DNA of 64,000 nucleotides from Neogale vison (lineage: Eukaryota > Chordata > Mammalia > Carnivora > Mustelidae). The notes beneath the pieces were generated by a model. It worked only from the letters and a program-made list of their open reading frames with translations. It had not been told where the DNA came from and ran no database searches. How positions within the stretch are numbered: the first letter of the stretch is position 1; every line of letters starts with the position of its first letter. Below are positions 43,991 through 52,569 of the stretch, piece by piece. Location of the stretch: positions 13,988,001-14,052,000 of the forward strand of contig NC_058105.1 in NCBI RefSeq assembly GCF_020171115.1, in the 5' to 3' direction. The position numbers and the translations under genes were made by a program.

Positions 43991-44330
43991 TAGTGTAATT
44001 GAAAGCAAGGCCTCAAACACATATTTACATAGCAACGTTTATAACAACATTAAACAAAGTGAATGTAGTATGAAAAAGTGGAAACTACCCAACTGCCCGT
44101 TGATATTTGGAATGGATAAACAAAACATGGTGTGTTTTTGTGTGCACACACACCATGGAATATTATTCAGCCCTAAAAAGAATGAAGTATTGATATGTGC
44201 TACAGCATGGGTAAAACTTGAAAATATTAGGCTAAGTGAAATATGCCAGACACAAAAGGACAAATACTGTATGATTCTACCTATATGAGGTTCATAGATA
44301 AGCCAAGTTTACATGTGCAGAGAGGAAAAA
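43991..44330 (+). mobile_element. Old L1 ORF2 3' end
   Basis: AATGGATAAACAAAACATGGTG, ATGGAATATTATTCAGCCCTAAAAAG and AAGTGAAATATGCCAGACACAAAAGG are the sense C-terminus of L1 ORF2. It lies directly after ORF1 text, so ORF2 is deleted internally or two copies abut. Confidence 0.85.
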
Positions 44331-44339
44331 GGTGGTTGA

Positions 44340-44875
44340 TTGGGGCTGGGAATGGAGGAATGAGGAGTTACTATGTAACGGCTCTGGGCAGTGTCTGAGA
44401 GCATCCAGGATACAGCCCAAATGCTGACACCAGCCTCCAAGCTTGGGGAATTCTCTCACTTTGGGAGGCTCGGTAGGAGCAGCACCACCTCCCAGCGTCA
44501 CAGACTGCCCCTGTCCTTGCAGCTAGAGTGAGGGGAAGTGGTTTGGGCACACACATCAAACACTCCTGTCCTGCAGTGGTGGGACAGAGAGGCATACTCT
44601 CCCTGGCAGTGGTGACAGTTACGGGAATCTTAAGCACCTAGGGTAGCAGGGGCACTCTTCAGGGTGCTTGGGGACAACAGCAAACACAGTCTTCTCACTC
44701 GGTCACTTCTGCAGTGAGATTTTAGCCCTTTGCTCCTGGCTATGCAATCCCAAACCCGCCTCTCCAGCCCTCTCTGATTCTGGGGTTACCCAATAAACTT
44801 CCTGCAAACTTCTTTCTGATTTAAGAGAGCCAAAGAGTTTGCTTCTGCTGCTTGTGACCAAGGGCCCTGCCTGGC
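44340..44875 (+). mobile_element. Possible LTR with polyadenylation signal
   Basis: The 3' part has CCCAATAAACTTCCTGCAAAC (AATAAA at 44792-44797) followed by TGCTTCTGCTGCTTGTGACC, as in several mammalian ERV LTRs. I cannot fix TG...CA ends or a TSD, so this is tentative. Confidence 0.35.
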
Positions 44876-44984
44876 CCAGTGGAGGGATAAGGGAGTCGGG
44901 GCCGAGAATGGGAGATGTGCCTGAAAAGGGGAAGAGGAAGAAAAGAGAACATTGATCAAGGTCTTACTCAATACTAGTGCTGAA

Positions 44985-45190
44985 CTGAACTCTCACGAAT
45001 CTCTCCTGTTAATTCTACGCCCCCCCATCGACACCGTGGAATAGGTATTAGGATTCCTATTTTACGTAAGAAGAAACCGAAACTCAGGGTTAGGAAGTGA
45101 GCTGCTCCTCATAAGCATACTTAATCGGTCAAGATTTGAACTCAGCATGTCTGACTTCAACACTCAGGCATTCCTTTATACCAGTGTTTG
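44985..45190 (-). mobile_element. MIR SINE, antisense
   Basis: GGATTCCTATTTTACGTAAG, AACTCAGGGTTAGGAAGTGAG and CAAGATTTGAACTCAGCATG follow the reversed MIR core. Confidence 0.7.
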
Positions 45191-45191
45191 T

Positions 45192-45386
45192 TTTTTTTTA
45201 TTTTTTAAAAGATTTTATTTATTTATTTGAGAGAGAGAGAGAGATAACGGGAGAGAGAGCATGAGCAGTTGCAGAGAGAGAGGGAGAAGCGGGCTCCACA
45301 CTGAGCAGGGAGCCCAATGCGGGGATCGATCCCAGGACCCCAGAGCCAAAGAGACACTTAACCAACAGAGCCACCCAGGTGTCCCC
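45192..45386 (-). mobile_element. Carnivore SINE
   Basis: An antisense CAN SINE with an expanded (GA)n. Flanks ATACCAGTGTTTGTTTTT and ATACTGGTGTTTTT are an imperfect TSD. Confidence 0.93.
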
Positions 45387-45559
45387 ATACTGGTGTTTTT
45401 AAACTGTGCTTCACGGGGTTCTGTCTGAGGGCACGGGTCTGGGAAGACAGTAGGCAGGCTGAGCCAGGTGGCTGTGTGCCAGACCCCGCTTCAGTCTCCA
45501 CGGGAGCGCCTCTGATTTGTGTATCTTATCCAGTGCAGTTTTACTTAGGATTTCGATTT

Positions 45560-45905
45560 TGAAAAGTGAAATACTCATGGTTTTAGAAAACAGCCCTCCC
45601 TGGTCACTTACACGTGCTGCTTCCTCAGCCTAAACGCTCCCTCTCCTCCTCTGACACGTGACTGATACCCTCTTAGGGTCTCAGTGGCATCACGCGTGCT
45701 CGTGAATGCCCAACCCAGGCAGGAGTCCCCGGCCTTCAACTCTGGGCCTCTTGGTGACTGTACTGACTTTTCCCAATCACTTCGTTAATTAACACCTGTC
45801 TTCCCCACAAGCCGACAAGTTCCCCAAGGGCAGCAACCACGCCTGTGTGGCTCACTGTTCCGGGCCAGCACACAGCACACTCCCTGGCAGGCAGCGGATG
45901 CCCCC
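45560..45905 (+). mobile_element. L2 3' fragment
   Basis: AACGCTCCCTCTCCTCCTC, CCAATCACTTCGTTAATTAAC and TCCCCAAGGGCAGCAACCACG resemble the L2 C-terminal and 3'UTR order. Weak. Confidence 0.45.
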
Positions 45906-46875
45906 AACATGGTTGTGAAGCACCTGGATGACCGTCCCGTGGGATCCGTCGCTACCGTGGGACTGGTTCGTGTTGCAGCAAATTCTCCCCTCCTTACCCC
46001 AGAAGGATGGCCGAAGGTAGGGTCAGGCCCTCTGGGAAATGCAGATCCCGGGAAGCAGGTAAGCCTTCCGACAGCCTCACAGGTTGTATCGTGGTATCAG
46101 CCTCTCCCCTCGCCCTCATTTAGAGGTCCATTCTGCTCCCTGGGACTATCTCCTCAGTGTACCCTTCCCCGCCTTTTAGTACCAGTTAATGCGTGGTGCT
46201 TTGTTTGTCCGGAAATCCGGCTGAAATGCAACAGCTGCGGTCAAGGCTGAATTCAGTTCGTGGCATGGGCTCCCAGAGAGCAGGTGGGTCCGGGGCTTGG
46301 CCACCACCCTTGTTACGTGGAACCCTTCGGACCAGTTATTGCCTCCAAGGAGCCTTCAGGCTTCTGCTACTTCGGGGGCAGAGTGGTGCCGTCCCGGCTC
46401 ACAGCTCGTGGGTGGGTGTCACGCAAAGGGAGTGTAGGAAGCTCCACACCAATGTCTCATGTAAAATACCCCAGAGCCTAGCAGTCACAGCTCGGCCAGC
46501 TGAAGGTATTCAACATGCTGCGCTCCGCCAGCATCTCCTAGGCGGCTCTCCGCGGCAGAGGCAAGAGGGAGGTCTGCTCTAAGGGCTGCCGGCCAGAGGT
46601 GTGGTGTGACGAGAGCTCTCAAAAACTCGGCTTCACCCTGCTCATCTCAACTGTGACTGAGGGCGGATGAGCTGAGACACCTGTCACTGGGTCCAGGCTC
46701 GGCTTGGAGTGTTGAGAAACTGGAGGGCTTGCCAAGAAAATGTCAAGGAGTTTCCCCACCTCTTTCTTCCTTTTCTGACTTTGCTCAGGAGGAAATTCCT
46801 AAGGGAAGCTGGCAGGGAGGAATGAAGGGGGAGGACAGTGCTGGGCTGAACTCACAGATGCGGAGTCAGCTAGCC
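45906..46875. other. GC-rich single-copy block
   Basis: No repeat recognised. Frames of 129, 113 and 92 codons overlap in different phases without domains or clear splice-site bounded coding bias. It is higher in GC and CpG than the left half of the window. Confidence 0.4.
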
Positions 46876-46879
46876 CTGA

Positions 46880-47295
46880 CTTACATTTCCAGCCTTGTTA
46901 TGTGGAAGGAACTATTGGACAAGTCACATCGTTTTGGAGTTTTACTTTTCTCATCCACAACATCAATGTGGCTCTATTTCTTAGCCCTGCTATGGGCAAT
47001 ACATTAAAAAAAACTTTTACCAGGGGGCGCCTGGGTGGCTCAGTCATTAAGCATCTGCCTTCGGCTCAGGTCATGATGCCAGGGTCCTGGGATCAAGCCC
47101 CATATCAGGCTCCCTGCTCAGTGGAGAGCCTGCTTCTCCCTCTCCCTCTGTCTGCCTCTCTGCCTGCTTGTGATCTCTCTGTCAAATAAATAAATAAAAT
47201 CTTTAAAAAAAAAACCAAAAAACAAAAACAAAACCTTTACCAGGCCTAGCAAGGTGCCTGGTATAAGCAAAGTACTCAACAAATGTTAGTCTCCA
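46880..47295 (+). mobile_element. MIR SINE split by a carnivore SINE
   Basis: GGACAAGTCACATCGTTTTGG and CTCATCCACAACATCAATGTGG lie before the SINE, and AGGTGCCTGGTATAAGCAAAG with ACTCAACAAATGTTAG after it. Together they give an almost complete MIR. Confidence 0.7.
47025..47229 (+). mobile_element. Carnivore SINE in MIR, 15-bp TSD
   Basis: GGGGCGCCTGGGTGGCTCAGTC-type SINE. AAAACTTTTACCAGG (47010-47024) and AAAACCTTTACCAGG (47230-47244) differ by one base. The tail is A-rich with C interruptions. Confidence 0.96.
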
Positions 47296-47299
47296 TCCC

Positions 47300-48900
47300 A
47301 TGTCATAGGCCCAGCTTGTTAGGCAAAGCAGGTCTTTGGCTCAGGTGAAAGACAGCACGTAGGTGTCCTTCCCCCACAGGCAGTTGCTCCGACGGATGGT
47401 GCAGCTACCGCAGGAGTTCATTTGACATCATCTCTGCCACTCCTCTCGACTTTTCCACCAGCCCCCACTTTCTCAATACTTTTTTAGCAAGTCTAGCCTT
47501 CCCGTCACTTCCTATCGTGGATTCCTAAAGGACCAAAATCCCAAAAGGAAAGCATCAGAAGGGACTTTAATAGTCTCTGAATTCAGGTTTGCAATAAATG
47601 TAGGCATTCTCTCTTGCTTCTGCTTGAATGCCTCCAGTAATGTGTTGCTCACTGCCCCCCAAAGCAGTCCCCCCCAGCTCACTGCCCACCGAAGTAGTCC
47701 CTCCCATTTTGGGATAGCTTCAGCTACTGCACAAACCTCCTAAAGAAGGATCTGCTGACAGTATTTTCTGAACCTCAGGTGGGTGCCCATGGACAGACAG
47801 TGGAACTGAATGCTTAAAATTGGCACAGTTGGGAAAAATCCAGAAAATCTATTTAACAAGGAATTGGAAGAACCATGCAAAAGGGAGACACCGGAGGGAG
47901 GGGCCAACCTCAAAACAAAACAATTAAATGACGGACGACAGTGGTCCAGGTTTCCTGTGGCCTCCATTGAAGGCGAGAAGTGGGAGTGGGAGAGACATGT
48001 ACTCCCACACATATGCACATTGTTACCCCAGGAGAGAGCGGGGAAAAGGCCACAGAGGGTTCAGCGCAACTACTACTACCCCAGAGAGAACGGGCCCATC
48101 TTGCCTTGGTGAAAGCCATGCCGGTCGCGAAGTTTGGTTTTGCACACATTATTTTGCTCTATCCGAACTAACCCCAAAGGCGCTTGTTGGAGCAGCCTGA
48201 ACTTTTCTCTGGGAACCGCAGGCACAGAAACACTCTATGTGAAACCATGTGGTTTGAAAGTGCTTTGTGCTAGCATTCTCCGGTTTTTAAACAATCAATA
48301 AACTTACATTAAATATTGATGCCAAACTGTTTCCTGCCACTCTGAGTGCAGCCCAGCTTCTGAAAAGATTATGCATTACCTGTGATTGTTCCTTAAAATC
48401 GAGATCACAACCAACAAGTACAGATGCTCTCGTCTGAATGCACGAGGACACTGCAGGTGTATTGTGGGTCCCGTATGTGCAAAGGGGGAGCTCTCGACTG
48501 CTTCCCCCAAGTGGACGTGGTCTCCAAAACGGTAACGACGAGGTAGCTGTCGGGTTGCTTTTGGTGAGTTCAAACCTTCAGTGGACAGCAGGGGACTCCC
48601 CTCCGACTGTCACTCTTAATCACAAACTCTGATCCATTTCTGTAAGTGCTGATAAAACACTAACCGGATCGTCACTTTAAAAGAAGTCTTTGTTTACGCT
48701 GTTAGGATCACGATTCAAGCAGGAGTCACCCAAGTCTGTGTAGCGTGTGTAATTCCTCCCCAAGAGCACGTATTTGATTTGTGAGCAAGTGTCTCCACTA
48801 CAAGCACTTAAGTACCGGCTTTCGGTGTGGCCTCTGCCTTCTCCCGTGAGAATGGGAACACACCACCTACACTCGGGTGTTATCCAGAAGAGGAAAAGGG
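47300..48900. other. Single-copy block
   Basis: Apart from a 30-bp tandem duplication, I recognise no repeat. Overlapping frames at 47740-48200 lie on both strands, which argues against coding. An AATAAA lies at 48297-48302. No spliced gene can be supported. Confidence 0.4.
47647..47706 (+). repeat. 30-bp tandem duplication
   Basis: Unit 1 (47647-47676) and unit 2 (47677-47706) both start GCTCACTGCC and end in a CCCA box, differing at a few positions. The C-rich unit has no coding meaning that I can see. Confidence 0.8.
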
Positions 48901-48904
48901 GTAA

Positions 48905-48962
48905 AATTTGCAAGCACCTACACACAGCGCCTGGTACACAGTAGGTGCTCAGTAGTACTAGG
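48905..48962 (+). mobile_element. MIR 3' end
   Basis: CAGCGCCTGGTACACAGTAGG followed by TGCTCAGTAGTACTAG is the MIR/L2-type terminus. Confidence 0.6.
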
Positions 48963-48990
48963 TATTTTCATGTCTTTGCAGTTTACGAGT

Positions 48991-49030
48991 CCGTATTTTA
49001 TTGAATAAATTGGGTCCCAATAAAATACGG
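48991..49030. other. Perfect 13-bp inverted repeat (hairpin)
   Basis: CCGTATTTTATTG (48991-49003) pairs exactly with CAATAAAATACGG (49018-49030) across a 14-base loop. Both arms and the loop lie in sequence I cannot assign to a repeat. Each transcribed strand would carry an AATAAA-like or TTTATT-like word in the stem. Confidence 0.85.
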
Positions 49031-51150
49031 CCACTGCCTTTAAGCACAGACGGAAGACAAAAGGGCTCGCCGTGGTTTCTACATATTTTGGTTTCTTCTA
49101 CTAAGAGATTTATTTTTAGTTGAATAACATCCACAGGGGTCCAGAAATCCCTTTGATTAAGGCTTGTTTATTTTCTACTTATCCATATTTGATGCAGTTT
49201 ATTTTTGGAACCTGCTCTTAAACATAATGTATCATCTGTTTTGTTTTGTTTTAGCTTTCAAGACAAAAGAATGAGATCCTTGCTTGTATTTTCAAGGGAC
49301 TGGCCCTTAAAATGTTCCTAAGAAGTGTTTACCAGCCCTTTGTTTTTGTTTGCTTATAGAGTCACGGAATGAAAGGAGGGAAAGCATTAGTTCAGAGAAA
49401 CTGGCCAGGGGCGTTAGAAGCAAGGAGACTCGCCAGAGCTCCAGATAGCTAGGACGCGTGCAGTAGGCTCCCAGCTAACCTCTACTTCCTACACACAGAA
49501 GAGGGGACCAGTGCAAGGGTATGACAGAAGTGAATTTCGGCCACAAGGCCATCGAAGAGAGCAAAGAGAGCTTCCGCAGCCAGCCAGGGAGGCGAAATTC
49601 GGGGAGAATGAAAATCCCAAGATGCCCGTTGGTAGCAGCTGGAGGCCTAGAAAGGAGGGAGGCTGCCAAAGTGGACAGTGGTTAAGACACTCCATTCCCC
49701 AGAAATAGATACCAGCTAGCCAAGGTCCTGATTTTCATGCTCGCGCTGTGTGTTCATAAGTCACAGAGAACCCAGAACAAGAAGTCAGAAGGCCTGTGGT
49801 CTTCTGATGCCCTGTCAGTTTAAAAAAAAAAAAAAAAGTTTGAATGAGGTGACCTTTAGGGGGCCTTCCAACTTCATTACCATCCTGTGTTTTTTCAATC
49901 CCGGAAGATAAAAACCCAGAGATGTAAAAGCAGGCTTTCTGTCGTCCGTCTGAGTTTCTATCCCCTCCTGTCAGAGGAAAGATTGGGTTCTTTCTATGTA
50001 GGGACTGTGGGCAAAGACTGCTTACATACGATTTAGCAAACAACTAAATTTAAATACTTCCCACCACTTCAATTTCTGTAGAAATTATGGCTTGAGTACA
50101 CAATTATGGGCCTAAATAGCCTGGATTTCTTCGGACAGGCCAAATCAAGTTGGAGTACTTGAGCTTGGAAATGTAGAAGACTTAGCCCTGGACAGAGAGC
50201 CTGGGTCTGGCTGTGATTGCAATCACGGAGGGGCGGGGCCCTTCCCACTGACTTCAGCACTTCTCTGAAGAGCCGGGCAAATGCTCAAGTGTGAAAGTTC
50301 CCATCGAATCCTGATCTTTTTAGCAGGGCTGTGTTTTGAAAGCAAGCTCAAGACCACAGGGGTTGCTGGGCTTAGTGTGAACAATCAAATTCCAAGTAAA
50401 CAGCCTCATCTCCCCACCCTTCATCTCTCTTTCTCCTTCTGGGTTTTGCTATCCATTTGGAAACTGCTCTTTCATTTGCTTTGGGGGACCCCCTTCCGAG
50501 CCAGAATCCTTTGTTTTCACCAGCGCAGACTCCAGAGAGGGCCTGCATTAACCTCGCTGCTTGTCAAGGTGTTGTTTGAAGTTGCTAACTTGCCCTTTGG
50601 TGCGTATGCTCAACGCAGATGGAATGAAAAAGACCATTACGCCTTCCTAATTCTCCCAAGGGGCCACGCCGAAGCTACATACTTCCTCCAGGATGACACA
50701 AGGCCACAAGAGGCCGCCCCAGCCGCTCCAGTGTCCGTCCTTAGGTGCACACCCTGCAGTCATATACACAGGGGAGACCAGGCACCCTGGATTTTTCAGA
50801 AAAGTTCTCTTTTTAAATGTTCTGCCCACTCGTACTTGTGTCCTGATTTGGGATTCGAAAACCTGGTTTCTCCCGCCATCTGCAGCGGTGTGAGCGACAT
50901 TCGCAGTGAGGATCCTGTTTTTAACTCAGAACGATTCGAAGCAATTGGGTCGTGTGTACTTTAAATTCTTTCCTCCCTCTGCGGGGCACATTTGGGAACT
51001 TGGGAGGTGGGGTGGAGGGTCAGCAGAAGAGTTTCCATCTCGGCAGTGGGATCCCCTTCTCGGGAGATCAAGCGAGAACGGGAAAGTTCCCTAGACTGCC
51101 CCCGCCGTACTGCCCTTTGACACTGAAGCACGAGATACTGGGTGTCCACA
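49031..51150. other. Single-copy block with a 227-codon frame
   Basis: No interspersed repeat recognised over about 2.1 kb apart from an A-run at 49820-49834. A GC box (GGGGCGGGGC) lies at 50229-50238, about 45 bases before the ATG at 50281. No CpG island is obvious. Confidence 0.45.
50281..50964 (+). other. Open frame of 227 codons, unrecognised
   Basis: The longest non-L1 frame in the window: ATG at 50281 (context GCAAATGC, not a strong Kozak site), stop at 50962-50964. I recognise no family. Residues 46-66 (LHLSFSFWVLLSIWKLLFHLL) are hydrophobic enough for one membrane segment. The rest is mixed, with six or more cysteines in the C-terminal half. A shorter frame in another phase (50693-50893) overlaps. 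I see no neighbouring exons, conservation evidence or poly(A) signal. It may be chance in moderately GC-rich DNA, so I do not call it a gene. Confidence 0.15.
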
Positions 51151-51232
51151 CTAAAAAGAGCCTTAGAGATCACCCCACCCCCACCTTTTATAAATAAAGT
51201 CACTGAGGCTCAAAGGGGGAGGTGATCTGTCC

Positions 51233-51341
51233 AGGGGCACTTGGCTGGCTCCGTCCGTAGAGCATGTGATTCTTGATCTCGGGGTTGTAGTTTCGGGCCC
51301 CACCTTGAATACAGAGATTGTTTAAAAATCAAAATCTTTAG
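51233..51341 (+). mobile_element. Short old tRNA-derived SINE
   Basis: GGGGCACTTGGCTGGCTCCGTC, then GGGGTTGTAGTTTCGGGCCCC and ACAGAGATTGTTTAAAAATC. It is a short-type SINE whose tail was the target of the next SINE. Confidence 0.85.
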
Positions 51342-51526
51342 GGGCGCCGGGGTGACTCAGTGGGTTAAAGCCTCTGCCTTTAGTTCAGGTCATGATCTCA
51401 GGGTCCTGGGATCAAGCCTGTGTCGGGCGCTCTGCTCAGCGAGGAGCCTGCTTCCTCCTCTCTCTCTGCCTGCCTCTCTGCCTACTTGAGATCTCTGTCA
51501 AATAAATAAAAATCTTTAAAAAATTA
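51342..51526 (+). mobile_element. Carnivore SINE inserted in the tail of another SINE
   Basis: GGTTAAAGCCTCTGCC-type SINE starting GGGGCGCCGGGGTGACTCAG. AAAATCAAAATCTTTA (about 51326-51341) and AAAATAAAAATCTTTA (about 51528-51543) are its TSD made from the older tail. Confidence 0.92.
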
Positions 51527-51649
51527 ATAAAAAATAAAAATCTTTAAAAGGGGGGAGAGGAAGTAATTTGTTCAAAATCAAACACCAAGTTGGTGGTTAA
51601 AGTGGGGCTCAAACCTGTACCTCCTATTAGAACCTGCTTATCAAACAAA

Positions 51650-52160
51650 AGAAGCAAGGAAGTTCTGAGAGATGAAGGAAATACAGTGATAGGAGCTAAG
51701 AAAGGGCTTCGGGCTTAGAAACCATCCATTCAAGGCACAAAGGCGCTCCTGCCTTAAAGGATTGTTCCGTTCAGAAGCAGCTACAGAAAGCTGAGCATAG
51801 AGCTCTATGCCCAGAGGAGAGGTGACAAATTCACCCTCGTGCTGTTCGGGGACAGTGATGGGGAACCAGGGAGAGGAATCTGTTTTCCCAGACACTAACA
51901 CTGCTAAAGGAAATGGCTCTGCTTTGGGACTAAGCCGTGGAAGACATGGGCTGTAATGGCAACGAAGCTCAGGGTGACCCGGCAGAGGGACCAATGAGAG
52001 GGGTCACCTGAGCTCTAAGAGGGGAACAAGGAGGGCTTAGAGGTTTGAGACTAAGTCACTAGCATGGAACTATTCTGCACAGGAGACGCAGCCTTAGGTT
52101 CCACCAACTGTATGCACCCTCCACGCGGCGGCATCTGGGCCTGCCTGCTGCATTATAAGA
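51650..52160. other. Single-copy block
   Basis: No repeat or credible coding frame. The 117-codon minus-strand frame (51641-51994) has no recognised domain. Confidence 0.4.
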
Positions 52161-52164
52161 GGAA

Positions 52165-52385
52165 GCCGTGCAGAACAGTGGACAAGAGTGGCGAGTGTGG
52201 GGCCAGACAGTGGCCATGCCTTGCATCTTGTGTGACCTTGTTTAAGTTTTTGACCTTGTCTGAGGCTCATTTTCCTCATCTCTAAGATGCAAGGACATTC
52301 AAAGTGTTACTGTCAAGAGTCAATAAAATAACACTTGTAAAAATGCCTGGAATAGAGCATGAACTCATGTACGCTAGCTGTTCTT
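52165..52385 (+). mobile_element. MIR SINE
   Basis: AGAACAGTGGACAAGAGTGG, TTGTGTGACCTTGTTTAAG, TCATTTTCCTCATCTCTAAGATG and TGCCTGGAATAGAGCATGAAC follow the MIR order almost to full length. Confidence 0.75.
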
Positions 52386-52419
52386 AAGGATGAGCAGTTG
52401 AGAGTAAAAAGGTCCACAG

Positions 52420-52569
52420 GACTCAGAAGCAGAGTAACCTGGCTCACTAATGGGTCTGCTTTTCCTTGATGAAACCGGAAGACCACTGGCTCTCTGAGCT
52501 GCACTCTCCTAATCTGTGAAATGAATATAACAATAATCATACCTTAGGGTTGTTATCAGAATTCGTAGA
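52420..52569 (+). mobile_element. MIR SINE cut by the young L1
   Basis: TCTGTGAAATGAATATAACAATAATC and CCTTAGGGTTGTTATCAG are MIR core text. The remaining MIR 3' part follows the L1 at 55411 (GTGTACAGTATCTG). Confidence 0.6.

Larger units (their letters stand above)
51150..51645 (-). mobile_element. MIR SINE interrupted by two stacked SINEs
   Basis: Antisense MIR text at 51180-51232 (AAAGTCACTGAGGCTCAAAG) resumes at 51553 (AGAGGAAGTAATTTGTTCAAAATC, GTGGGGCTCAAACCTGTACC). Confidence 0.7.

Noticed and set aside
46193..46582. 129-codon plus frame in GC-rich DNA
   Set aside because: Other phases are open over the same bases, there is no domain, and no splice-bounded coding pattern is evident.
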